Assembly (NCBI GenBank): GCA_017466865.1
Contig: JAFTTI010000014.1
Location: 62,001 to 126,000, forward strand
Reading direction: 5' to 3'
Source: Oscillospiraceae bacterium
GTDB lineage: Bacteria > Bacillota > Clostridia > Oscillospirales > Ruminococcaceae
DNA: 64,000 nucleotides
The number at the start of each line of letters is the position of its first letter. The stretch's first letter is position 1. The translations under genes were made by a program, and so were the position numbers. Below, one piece after another: positions 53,960 to 61,706 of the stretch. A model generated the notes under the pieces. It worked only from the letters and a program-made list of their open reading frames with translations. It searched no databases and was not told the origin of the DNA.

Positions 53960-54169
53960 ATGTTAGACCGAATTGCTCTCGCACTCCTTATCGTAGGAGG
54001 CGTAAACTGGGGACTTGTCGGACTTTTTCAGTTCGACCTGATTGCCTGGCTTTTCGGAAGTTCTGCTGCTTTGATGAGCAGAATTTTATATATACTCGTT
54101 GCCGCATCGGCAGTGTGGTGTATATCACTTCTGTTCAAAAACAACAGCCTTATCGAAAGCAGAGGCTAA
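53960..54169 (+). CDS. DUF378 family membrane protein (YuzA-like)
   Basis: The 69-residue protein has two membrane spans with the family signature LLIVGGVNWGLVGLFQFDLIAWLFG (given here as two motifs: VGGVNWGLVGLF and AWLFG), then a short polar tail. DUF378 proteins are small membrane proteins of unknown role, common in Bacillota. The ATG lies 10 bp after GAGG within the right arm of a long inverted repeat. Confidence 0.9.
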   Translation: MLDRIALALLIVGGVNWGLVGLFQFDLIAWLFGSSAALMSRILYILVAASAVWCISLLFKNNSLIESRG

Positions 54170-54190
54170 CACACCCTATGGGACTTGCAA

Positions 54191-54223
54191 AAGTTGTATC
54201 GGTAAAAAATATTGATACAACTT
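54191..54223 (+). terminator. Terminator of the DUF378 gene
   Basis: AAGTTGTATC (54191-54200) pairs perfectly with GATACAACTT (54214-54223); the T-tract is weak. Confidence 0.6.
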
Positions 54224-54327
54224 ACATATTTTACCAAAAAATTCAACAAGTATAGACTAAAAAACGAAGCCCTATTTGTGCAATCGTACAAACTTTTCAA
54301 TATTTTTTTCGTTATTAAGAAGATTTG

Positions 54328-54356
54328 TTGACAGATTGAATATCGGGGGTTATAAT
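54328..54356 (+). promoter_or_regulatory. Consensus sigma-A promoter in a gene-free region
   Basis: TTGACA (54328-54333), 17-bp spacer, TATAAT (54351-54356): perfect boxes and spacing, with no gene start before metG's own promoter. Confidence 0.8.
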
Positions 54357-54362
54357 GAGTAT

Positions 54363-54502
54363 GATGTTTGAATTATATATTTTTGTTTTTGATATAATTT
54401 AACATTCGTTTTGTTGTCTCCTTTCTTTTGTTCTACACATATTTATCCTATTATTTTATTTCTCTTAACTTCGCAGGGCACCGTTTGCCCTGTGTTTTTT
54501 TT
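54363..54502 (+). ncRNA. Candidate small RNA
   Basis: About 140 nt run from the start predicted by the consensus promoter to an intrinsic terminator (CAGGGCA 54474-54480 with TGCCCTG 54486-54492, then eight T). Only a 13-codon leaderless frame exists at its 5' end. The middle is unstructured and pyrimidine-rich with CTCCTTTC, which is complementary to AAAGGAG ribosome binding sites, suggesting an mRNA-targeting role. No family recognised. Confidence 0.5.
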
Positions 54503-54522
54503 GCCTGAATTGCCCTTTTAAA

Positions 54523-54551
54523 TTGACAAATACTATAATTTGGAGTATAAT
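54523..54551 (+). promoter_or_regulatory. Consensus promoter of metG
   Basis: TTGACA (54523-54528), 17-bp spacer, TATAAT (54546-54551). No T-box leader is present. Confidence 0.85.
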
Positions 54552-54586
54552 TTATTAGATGAATTTTTTTCTTGGAGGAATATAAA

Positions 54587-56530
54587 ATGTCAGAAAAAAC
54601 TTTTTACATTACAACCCCGATTTACTACCCATCGGGAAACCCTCATATAGGTCATTGTTACACAACAGTTGCCTGTGACTCTATCGCGCGTTACAAGCGA
54701 ATGCAGGGATATGATGTAATGTTCCTCACAGGTACTGACGAACATGGTCAGAAGATTGAAATGAAAGCCGCTGAAAAGGGCGTTACACCCAAGGAATATG
54801 TTGACGAAATCGTTGAGATTTTCAAAAATCTCTGGTCGTTTATGAATATCAGCTATGACAGATACATCAGAACAACAGATGATTATCACGTTGAAGCTGT
54901 TCAGAAGATTTTTAAGGCACTTTATGATAAAGGATACATCTATAAGGGTGAATACAAGGGAAAATACTGCACACCTTGCGAAAGTTTCTGGACAGACTCT
55001 CAGCTTGTTGACGGAAAATGTCCCGATTGTGGAAGAGAAGTTGTTGAAGCTAAGGAAGAAGCGTATTTCTTCAAAATGTCTCCCTTTGCTGAAAGAATTG
55101 AAAAACTTCTTACAGAAACAGACTATCTCCGTCCCAAGACAAGAGCAACTGAACTTGTAAACAATTTCATAAAGCCCGGTCTCGAAGATCTCTGCGTTTC
55201 AAGAACAACATTCAAATGGGGCGTTCCTGTTTCATTTGATGATAAACATGTTGTTTACGTGTGGATTGACGCACTTTCAAACTATATTACAGCACTCGGT
55301 TATGAAAACTCAGCACATGACGATTACAGCAAATACTGGCCTGCCGATACACATATGGTTGCCAAGGATATCATGCGTTTCCACGCAATTATCTGGCCTG
55401 CAATGCTTATGGCGCTTGAACTTCCTTTACCAAAGCATCTTGCTGTTCACGGCTGGATTACTTTTAACGGACAGAAGATGTCTAAATCAATGGGGAATGT
55501 TGTTGACCCGTTTGTTCTCGGAAACAGATATGGCGCCGACTCTATCCGTTATCATATCTTACGCGAAATGGCTCTCGGTGCAGACAGTTCATTCTCAAAT
55601 GAAATTATGATTAACCGCATAAATTCTGACCTTGCAAACGGGCTCGGAAACCTCGTTTCAAGAACTGTTGCGATGGTTATCAAGTATTTTGACGGAACAC
55701 TCCCTGCTGAAAAGAAATCAGGCGAATTTGACGATGCTCTTATCGAAGCTATAAAGGGTCTCAGGGCAACAGTTGATGAAGCTGTTGAAAATACTCAGCT
55801 TAATGTTTCACTCGCAGAAATATTCAAGGTTATTTCTGCTGCTAATAAATACATCGACGAAACTGCTCCATGGATTCTTGCTAAAAACGAAGAAGAAAAA
55901 CCTCGTCTTGCGATGGTGCTTTACAACCTTCTTGAAGCAATCCGTGTTACAACAACACTCCTCTCTGCATTTATGCCGACAGATATGCCTAAGGTTTGGG
56001 AACAGATAGGTGCAACAGAAAATGATGTTTCTTATGAAAATGCTGATAAATACGGCGTTCTTTCACAGACAGTAACTGTCAAGAAGGGTGATATCATATT
56101 CCCGAGAATTGACGTTGAAAAGGAAATCGACGAACTCAACGCACTTATTATGGCAGCAGCACCCAAGGAAGAAGACGAAGATAAGGCAAATCTTGTTCCT
56201 ATCTCTGAAACAATTTCTATTGAAGATTTCTGTAAAGTTGATATGAGAGTTGCTGAGGTTAAGGAATGTGAAAAAGTCCCCAAGGCTAAAAAGCTCTTGA
56301 AACTTCAGCTTGATGACGGTTTCGGAACACGCCAGGTTGTTTCGGGAATCGCAAAGTGGTATGAACCCGATGACCTTATCGGAAAGAAAGTTATCGTTGT
56401 TGCTAACCTTTCACCTGCAAAACTTTGCGGTGTTGAATCACAGGGTATGATTGTTGCAGCTGATATTGGTGAAGACGCAAGAGTTATCTTTGTTGACAAC
56501 GACATTCCCAACGGCTCAAAACTCAGATAA
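54587..56530 (+). CDS. metG: Methionyl-tRNA synthetase
   Basis: The 647-residue class I synthetase has the HIGH motif in SGNPHIGHCYT, a zinc knuckle CTPCESF ... CPDC (about 127-150), and the KMSKS motif in NGQKMSKSMGN. A C-terminal EMAP/Trbp111 tRNA-binding domain (about 548-647) has VDMRVAEVKECEKVP and SQGMIVAA. I use the ATG at 54587; a TTG 15 bp upstream would include the Shine-Dalgarno GGAGG. tatD follows in the same direction. Confidence 0.97.
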   Translation: MSEKTFYITTPIYYPSGNPHIGHCYTTVACDSIARYKRMQGYDVMFLTGTDEHGQKIEMKAAEKGVTPKEYVDEIVEIFKNLWSFMNISYDRYIRTTDDYHVEAVQKIFKALYDKGYIYKGEYKGKYCTPCESFWTDSQLVDGKCPDCGREVVEAKEEAYFFKMSPFAERIEKLLTETDYLRPKTRATELVNNFIKPGLEDLCVSRTTFKWGVPVSFDDKHVVYVWIDALSNYITALGYENSAHDDYSKYWPADTHMVAKDIMRFHAIIWPAMLMALELPLPKHLAVHGWITFNGQKMSKSMGNVVDPFVLGNRYGADSIRYHILREMALGADSSFSNEIMINRINSDLANGLGNLVSRTVAMVIKYFDGTLPAEKKSGEFDDALIEAIKGLRATVDEAVENTQLNVSLAEIFKVISAANKYIDETAPWILAKNEEEKPRLAMVLYNLLEAIRVTTTLLSAFMPTDMPKVWEQIGATENDVSYENADKYGVLSQTVTVKKGDIIFPRIDVEKEIDELNALIMAAAPKEEDEDKANLVPISETISIEDFCKVDMRVAEVKECEKVPKAKKLLKLQLDDGFGTRQVVSGIAKWYEPDDLIGKKVIVVANLSPAKLCGVESQGMIVAADIGEDARVIFVDNDIPNGSKLR

Positions 56531-56535
56531 TCAAT

Positions 56536-56565
56536 AATAACGGGCGCACAAAAACGCCCGTTATT
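56536..56565 (+). terminator. Hairpin between metG and tatD
   Basis: AATAACGGGCG pairs perfectly with CGCCCGTTATT. The T-tail is short, so termination may be partial and tatD partly served by read-through. Confidence 0.65.
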
Positions 56566-56588
56566 TTCTGTAAAAAAGGAGAATAAAA

Positions 56589-57359
56589 ATGACAGGAATA
56601 TTCGACTCACACAGTCACTATGATGATGACGCATTCGACTCTGACAGAGAAGAACTTTTAGGCGGACTTTTAAACGAGGGCGGAGTGGAAAAAATCATTC
56701 ACGCTTGTGCTAAATTTGAAGATGCCTTGTCGGGAGTTTTAATGTCTGAAAAATATGATTATATATATTCTTCTGTCGGAGTTCATCCTGAAGAATGTGA
56801 TAATCTTCCAACTGATTATATAAGCGTTTTAAGGGATATTGCAACCTCACACAAAAAGGTTGTTGCGATAGGCGAGATAGGTCTTGATTATCATTATGAT
56901 GGTTTTGACAGGGATTTTCAGATAAAGATTTTCAAAGAACAGCTTTCTCTTGCGAAAGAACTTTCTCTTCCTGTTATAATCCATTCAAGAGAGGCAACAG
57001 CCGATATGACGGAAATTCTTTCAGAAAGTAAACCCAAAGGCGTTATGCATTGTTTTTCGGGTTCTGCCGAAACGGCGAAGGTTTATCTTTCATGGGGAAT
57101 GTATTTGGGATTTACGGGTGTTGTAACATTCAAAAATGCAAGAAAAGTTATCGAAGCTTTAGAGGTTACACCGCTTGACAGAATTCTTATTGAAACGGAT
57201 TGTCCTTATATGGCACCCGTTCCATACAGAGGGAAAAGATGCGACAGCAGAATGCTTATTCACACAGCAGAGAAAATTGCCGAAGTAAAAGGCGTTTCCA
57301 CAGAAGAACTGATAAGGATATCGAACGAAAATGCAAAACGGCTTTTCTCTATAGAATAA
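56589..57359 (+). CDS. tatD: TatD-family metal-dependent hydrolase (DNase)
   Basis: In this 256-residue TIM-barrel protein the metal ligands appear in order: FDSHSHYDDDAFD, GEIGLDYH, VIIHSREA, GVMHCFSG and LIETDCPYMAP. TatD enzymes act as 3'-5' exonuclease/DNase, and metG-tatD is a common conserved pair. Cytoplasmic. Confidence 0.96.
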   Translation: MTGIFDSHSHYDDDAFDSDREELLGGLLNEGGVEKIIHACAKFEDALSGVLMSEKYDYIYSSVGVHPEECDNLPTDYISVLRDIATSHKKVVAIGEIGLDYHYDGFDRDFQIKIFKEQLSLAKELSLPVIIHSREATADMTEILSESKPKGVMHCFSGSAETAKVYLSWGMYLGFTGVVTFKNARKVIEALEVTPLDRILIETDCPYMAPVPYRGKRCDSRMLIHTAEKIAEVKGVSTEELIRISNENAKRLFSIE

Positions 57360-57362
57360 TAT

Positions 57363-57411
57363 GAATATAAGACCTCCTTGTCCGCATATAGTGGATTAAA
57401 AAGGAGGTCTT
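57363..57411 (+). promoter_or_regulatory. yabP control region: sigma-E-like promoter inside a terminator/SD inverted repeat
   Basis: GAATATA (57363-57369), 15 bp, and CATATAGT (57385-57392) match a sigma-E promoter. AAGACCTCCTT (57369-57379) pairs perfectly with AAGGAGGTCTT (57401-57411), followed by TTTT. The right arm is the yabP Shine-Dalgarno. Read-through from tatD would fold both arms into a terminator; RNA from the sigma-E-like start (about 57399) would not. Confidence 0.65.
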
Positions 57412-57415
57412 TTTT

Positions 57416-57685
57416 ATGGCAGAACAGAAAATACACAATCTTATTCTCGAAAGCAGGGGAAAACTCACTATCTCGGGTGTTACCGATGTTGACAGCTTTG
57501 ATGAAAAGCAGGTTATCCTTTATACGAATATGGGGGAACTTACAATTACGGGCAAGGATTTACATGTCAATGAAATGAGTGTCGGTAGCGGAGAAATGAT
57601 GATAGAGGGCGATATATGGTCATTATGCTATGGCGATAAGGACAGACGAGGTTCTCTTTCATTTTTTGGAAAACTTTTCAGATAG
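57416..57685 (+). CDS. yabP: Sporulation protein YabP
   Basis: The 89-residue protein matches YabP in length and motifs: HNLILESRGKLTISGVTDVD, YTNMGELTITGKDLHV, and EGDIWSLCYG. YabP is made in the mother cell and is needed for proper sporulation in Bacillus. It is followed 11 bp later by yabQ, then divIC and an S1-domain gene, the order seen in Bacillus subtilis. Confidence 0.95.
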   Translation: MAEQKIHNLILESRGKLTISGVTDVDSFDEKQVILYTNMGELTITGKDLHVNEMSVGSGEMMIEGDIWSLCYGDKDRRGSLSFFGKLFR

Positions 57686-57696
57686 GAGTTTTTTAT

Positions 57697-58149
57697 TTGC
57701 TTGACAACTTTTTTTCTCTTTCGTATGAATGTCAGATTTTTCTTTATTCCATTATTCTGGGCATAGGTTTAGGAATTGTTTTTGATATATTCAGGGTTAT
57801 AAGGGCGGTTATTCCTCATAACAATTTTTTTGTAGCCTTCGAAGATATTCTTTTTATGCTTATCTGGACATTCTCTCTCGTTATTTTTTCTGTCGAACTT
57901 TCGGGTGGAAATATACGATTTTTCTGCTTTATGGGGACATTTTTAGGCTTTGTAATCTACTTTTTCAGCGTCGGAAAGATAGTTATAACTTTCATAAGAA
58001 ACATAAGTTCTTTTATAAGACAGATTCTTAATGCGGTTTTTGGTAGGATTTATGGCTTTTTAAGGCATTGTTTTGTATCAGTTTGTCAAAAGGTAAAATA
58101 CTTTTTTGTTGATAACTACACAAATTTGAGAAAAAGCAAAAAAATGTAA
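57697..58149 (+). CDS. yabQ: Spore cortex biosynthesis protein YabQ
   Basis: The 150-residue membrane protein begins at a TTG at 57697 (8 bp after GGAG). It has three or four N-terminal spans with the YabQ signature ILGIGLGIVFDIFRVIR, then a basic C-terminal tail ending KSKKM. In Bacillus it is required for cortex formation around the forespore. Context (between yabP and divIC) supports the call. Confidence 0.92.
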   Translation: MLDNFFSLSYECQIFLYSIILGIGLGIVFDIFRVIRAVIPHNNFFVAFEDILFMLIWTFSLVIFSVELSGGNIRFFCFMGTFLGFVIYFFSVGKIVITFIRNISSFIRQILNAVFGRIYGFLRHCFVSVCQKVKYFFVDNYTNLRKSKKM

Positions 58150-58157
58150 AAAATCTC

Positions 58158-58187
58158 TTGAAAATATGTTAAGGAATGGTGTATAAT
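58158..58187 (+). promoter_or_regulatory. Vegetative promoter of divIC
   Basis: TTGAAA (58158-58163), 18-bp spacer, TATAAT (58182-58187). It lets the division gene be expressed apart from yabPQ. A small TCCGCA/TGCGGA hairpin (58201-58226) lies in the leader. Confidence 0.7.
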
Positions 58188-58278
58188 AAACTCGTACATT
58201 TCCGCATTCAAGGAAGTTTTTGCGGAGATTTTTCATTAGCGTCGGCAAGAAGCTGTCGTTTGGAAAGGTGGGAGTTGC

Positions 58279-58581
58279 TTGAAAAAGAATACGGAAAAGA
58301 AAAAGCCTATGGCACTTGGCGGATTTATCAAGATCGCATTTGCGGCTTTTGTTATTTATGCCGTTGTTAATATTATTTCAGTTCAGGTAACACTTGCCGA
58401 TAAGCGTGAACAACTCGCCGCTTTAGAAGCAAAAAAAGCTCAGATAGAACTTCAGAACGAAGAATATGAGCGTCTTCTTTCCATTGAAAACGAGAGCGAC
58501 TATATGGAACAGTATGCTATTGAAGAACTCGATTATGCTTATCCAAATGAGATAAGATTCTATGATACATCGAGGGGCTAA
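58279..58581 (+). CDS. divIC: Septum formation initiator DivIC
   Basis: The 100-residue protein uses a TTG start after GGTGGGAG. A short basic cytoplasmic tail, one membrane span (about 15-34) and a coiled coil (REQLAALEAKKAQIELQNEE) are the FtsB/DivIC layout. It acts with FtsL and DivIB in division. The next gene is the S1-domain protein, as in Bacillus divIC-yabR. Confidence 0.9.
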   Translation: MKKNTEKKKPMALGGFIKIAFAAFVIYAVVNIISVQVTLADKREQLAALEAKKAQIELQNEEYERLLSIENESDYMEQYAIEELDYAYPNEIRFYDTSRG

Positions 58582-58605
58582 ATTTTTAAGGGGAATTATT
58601 TATTT

Positions 58606-59106
58606 ATGCAGGTTGAAATCGGCAAAATCTATGAAGGTAAAGTTACAGGAATAACAAAGTTCGGGGCGTTCGTTGAAATAGAACAGGGCGTTACGGGAAT
58701 GGTACATATTTCAGAAGTAGCAAATACCTATGTAAACGAAATCAAAGACCATGTTACCGAAGGACAGGTTGTTAAAGTAAAAGTAATATCAATAGGCGAT
58801 GATAATAAAATCAGCCTTTCGATAAAGAAGGCTCTTCCTCCCGTTCAGAAACCTCAGCAGAACGGCAACAGACAGAACAAAGACGGGGGATTTGCACCGA
58901 GAAAGCCAAAGCCTGCTGCTAAACAGCAGAGTGGTGATAAAAACCGTATCCCTGAAATATGGGAACCTAAAAAGCCCGTTACTGCAGCTGAACAGTCGTT
59001 TGAAGATATGCTTAATAAATTCAAGCAGAACAGCGAAGAAAAGCAGTGTGACCTTAAGCGTAGCATTGACGGAAAAAGAAAATCGGGCAGAAGAGGTTTA
59101 AAGTAA
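58606..59106 (+). CDS. S1 RNA-binding domain protein (YabR-like)
   Basis: In this 166-residue protein residues 1-75 form one S1 domain (IGKIYEGKVTGITKFGAFVE, GMVHISEVAN, GDDNKISLSIKKAL). The rest is a low-complexity Gln/Lys/Pro-rich basic tail. It matches YabR-type general RNA-binding proteins downstream of divIC. Exact role unknown. Confidence 0.92.
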   Translation: MQVEIGKIYEGKVTGITKFGAFVEIEQGVTGMVHISEVANTYVNEIKDHVTEGQVVKVKVISIGDDNKISLSIKKALPPVQKPQQNGNRQNKDGGFAPRKPKPAAKQQSGDKNRIPEIWEPKKPVTAAEQSFEDMLNKFKQNSEEKQCDLKRSIDGKRKSGRRGLK

Positions 59107-59117
59107 AAAACAACTAC

Positions 59118-59148
59118 AATCGGGTTTCGGCTGAAATCCGATTTTTTT
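59118..59148 (+). terminator. Terminator of the yabP-divIC-S1 cluster
   Basis: AATCGGGTTTC (59118-59128) pairs with GAAATCCGATT (59133-59143), with one G-T, then seven T in all. Confidence 0.85.
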
Positions 59149-59160
59149 ATGGAGGGTAAA

Positions 59161-60315
59161 ATGTATCTGTATAATGCTGAAATTTTTACCGCAAACGGTG
59201 AAATAATCAAAAACGGCTATGTTGAAATAACAGGAGAGTATATTACCGATGTAGGTGAGGGTGAACCCGCTGATATGTCATTTTACGATATAGATTGTAA
59301 TGGTGGAAAGCTCTTCCCCGGATTCATCGATGCACATACCCATATGGGACTTTTTGAAAGCGGAATAGGAATTGAAGGAGAAGACTGCAATGAGGACAGC
59401 GATCCTGTTACTCCTGACCTTCGTACAATTGACGGTATAAATCCTATGGATGAAAATTTCGCACTCGCCCTTTCTTATGGAATAACAACCGTTGCAACAG
59501 GATGCGGTTCTGCAAATCCCATAGGCGGAGATGTTATCGCTATAAAAACATCGGGAAGATATGCTGATGAAATGCTTATCAAACCTATCGGAATAAAATT
59601 TGCGTTGGGTGAAAATCCCAAAACTGTTTATTCCGAAAAAGACAGCGCACCCGTTACAAGAATGGCAACGGCGGCTATTATAAGAGAGGCACTTTTCAAA
59701 GCAAAAAGATATATGGAAGATAAGAAAAAAGCGATTGCGGAAAATGATGATCTTCCTGAATATGATGCAAAATGCGAGGCCTTAGAACCTCTCCTCAAAA
59801 AGAAGGTAAAAGCGTTTTTCCATTGTCATAAAGCAAACGATATTATGACAGCTGTAAGAATTGCAAAGGAATTTGAACTTGATTATTCTCTTGTTCATTG
59901 CACAGAGGGACATTTACTTGCTGATGTTTTAGGCGAAGAAAGAGTAAGGGCGGCGGTAGGACCCGTTATCTCGGATAAAGGAAAACCCGAACTTATGGGA
60001 CTTTCTGTAAAGAATGCAGCAACACTTCGAGAAAACGGCGTTTCTGTTTCAATCTGCACAGACCATCCCGAAGTTCCTATTCAGTATCTTTCACTTTCGG
60101 CGGCTATTGCAAATAAAAACGGTCTTTCTTATGAGGACTCAATAAAGGCGATAACAAGAAACGCGGCTAAATTCTGCGGAATTGATGATATTTTAGGAAG
60201 TATAGAAAAAGGAAAAATCGCCGATATTGTTATGTTTTCTGAAAATCCGTTGGGCGTTGAAGTTAAACCCACAATGGTTATGGTGAATGGAAAAATTATC
60301 GAAAGGAAAGAATAA
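59161..60315 (+). CDS. Amidohydrolase (imidazolonepropionase-like)
   Basis: The 384-residue metal-dependent TIM-barrel hydrolase has GFIDAHTHMGLFESG (first His pair), CHKANDIMTAVRIAKEF, VHCTEGHLLAD, ICTDHPEVPIQ (catalytic Asp) and GKIADIVMFSENPLGVEVKP. The substrate is unknown; the family includes imidazolonepropionase and aryldialkylphosphatase-like members. I start at the ATG at 59161 after GGAGGG; a closer-by ATG 12 bp upstream precedes the Shine-Dalgarno. The fumarase subunit gene begins 1 bp downstream, so they form an operon. Confidence 0.92.
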   Translation: MYLYNAEIFTANGEIIKNGYVEITGEYITDVGEGEPADMSFYDIDCNGGKLFPGFIDAHTHMGLFESGIGIEGEDCNEDSDPVTPDLRTIDGINPMDENFALALSYGITTVATGCGSANPIGGDVIAIKTSGRYADEMLIKPIGIKFALGENPKTVYSEKDSAPVTRMATAAIIREALFKAKRYMEDKKKAIAENDDLPEYDAKCEALEPLLKKKVKAFFHCHKANDIMTAVRIAKEFELDYSLVHCTEGHLLADVLGEERVRAAVGPVISDKGKPELMGLSVKNAATLRENGVSVSICTDHPEVPIQYLSLSAAIANKNGLSYEDSIKAITRNAAKFCGIDDILGSIEKGKIADIVMFSENPLGVEVKPTMVMVNGKIIERKE

Positions 60316-60316
60316 A

Positions 60317-61159
60317 ATGCGTGAGATTGATGTGAATCTTATGGAGAATACAGTCCGTGATCTTTGTATAAAAGCGAATGTTGTTCTTCCCCGTAGCCTT
60401 GAAAACTGTCTTACTTGTTCTGTTATGAAAGAAAAATCAGAAACAGGAAAAGAAGTTCTTTCTGATATATGCCGTAATTTCAAGGTTGCGAAAGAACAGA
60501 ATATGGCAATCTGTCAGGATACGGGAATGGCGGTTATCTTTTTAGAAATCGGTCAGGATGTTCATTTTGTGGGCGGTTCTTTATATGAAAGCATAAATAA
60601 AGGTGTTGCAAGAGGATACACCGAAGGTTATCTTCGTTGTTCGGTTGTAAGTGACCCTATTGAAAGAGTAAACACAAATAACAACACTCCCGCAGTTATC
60701 CATACAAAAATCGTTGACGGCGACAAGGTTAAAATAGATGTATGCCCCAAGGGATTCGGAAGTGAAAATATGTCATCAATGAAGATGATGACACCCTCTG
60801 TTTCTGTTGATGATATATGTCAGTATGTTATAGATTCAGTTTCAATAGCAGGAAGTAACCCTTGTCCACCTATTGTTGTGGGAGTAGGTATCGGCGGGGA
60901 TTTTGAACAATGTGCGTTCCTTGCCAAAAAAGCGTTATGCAGGGATGTTTCTGAAAAAAACGAAAAGAAACTCTACTCTGATATGGAAGAAAAAATCCTC
61001 GACGGAATAAATAAACTGGGCATCGGCCCTCAGGGCTTTGGCGGAACTGTTACAGCGCTCGCTGTAAACATCGAACAGGCACCCACTCACATAGCAGGGC
61101 TTCCTGTTGCAGTAAACATCGGTTGTCATGTTACAAGACACGCAACCGCCGAAATTTAA
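60317..61159 (+). CDS. Class I fumarate hydratase, alpha subunit (no beta partner adjacent)
   Basis: The 280-residue protein matches the alpha subunit of two-part iron-sulfur fumarases or tartrate dehydratases (FumA-alpha/TtdA). The three cluster cysteines are in AICQDTGMAV, GSNPCPPIVVGVGIGG and NIGCHVTRHA, and SSMKMMTPS is conserved. The enzyme normally needs a beta subunit, usually the next gene, but a lipoprotein gene follows instead. Beta may lie elsewhere. An upstream in-frame ATG inside the amidohydrolase gene was rejected. Confidence 0.92.
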   Translation: MREIDVNLMENTVRDLCIKANVVLPRSLENCLTCSVMKEKSETGKEVLSDICRNFKVAKEQNMAICQDTGMAVIFLEIGQDVHFVGGSLYESINKGVARGYTEGYLRCSVVSDPIERVNTNNNTPAVIHTKIVDGDKVKIDVCPKGFGSENMSSMKMMTPSVSVDDICQYVIDSVSIAGSNPCPPIVVGVGIGGDFEQCAFLAKKALCRDVSEKNEKKLYSDMEEKILDGINKLGIGPQGFGGTVTALAVNIEQAPTHIAGLPVAVNIGCHVTRHATAEI

Positions 61160-61169
61160 GGAGGTTAAA

Positions 61170-61694
61170 ATGAAGAACAGATTTTTGAAATTATCCGTTT
61201 TGATGATGGTTTTATGCTCTTTCCTTTTATGTGGATGCGAACTTCTTTTTATGCCTTATGAGCAGTATGAAGCATCGGATGTTTATTATGAAGAAATCCC
61301 CGAAACTTCTGAAATTACAACAGAGGATATTATAATTTCTGAAGAAGTTACAATACCCGAAGAAACAACAACTGTTTCTGAAACAGAAGAAACAACTACT
61401 ATCGAAGAAGAAAGAGAGTATGTAGAATATTATTTCAGAAGCGAAAAGCAGTATGTTGACCACTTTAAAAAACACGGCCACGAATTCGGGGATATTACGA
61501 TAGAAGAATATCTTCAGATGGCAAATGATCTTATAAATTCCGACAGTGATACACTTCACACGAAAATCTCGAAAGACGGCGACTATGTTTTCTATGACGA
61601 AGCGACAAACGAATTTTTAGTTCTTTCGGATGACGGATATATAAGAACATTCTTCAAGCCAAACGCAGGAATAGACTATTACAACAGACAGTAG
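61170..61694 (+). CDS. Lipoprotein with Thr/Glu-rich linker and toxin-like C-terminal domain
   Basis: The 174-residue protein has a signal peptide with lipobox LLCGC (Cys near residue 23), then an acidic Thr/Glu linker of about 60 residues that would project from the membrane or wall. From about residue 88 a compact domain follows: SEKQYVDHFKKHGHEFGDI, EEYLQMANDLI, GDYVFYDEATNEFLVLSDDG and IRTFFKPNAGIDYY. From memory, this HF-KHG-EFG ... RTFFKP pattern resembles barnase/EndoU/colicin-like (BECR) RNase domains at the ends of polymorphic toxins. The CPCC gene follows after 12 bp. Ribonuclease activity is inference. Confidence 0.7.
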   Translation: MKNRFLKLSVLMMVLCSFLLCGCELLFMPYEQYEASDVYYEEIPETSEITTEDIIISEEVTIPEETTTVSETEETTTIEEEREYVEYYFRSEKQYVDHFKKHGHEFGDITIEEYLQMANDLINSDSDTLHTKISKDGDYVFYDEATNEFLVLSDDGYIRTFFKPNAGIDYYNRQ

Positions 61695-61706
61695 GAGGTT
61701 TTTATA

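Noticed and set aside
54355..54408. Short ORF (ATG at 54355 or 54361) at the 5' end of the candidate sRNA
   Set aside because: It overlaps the -10 box or would be leaderless, has no Shine-Dalgarno and only 13-15 codons.
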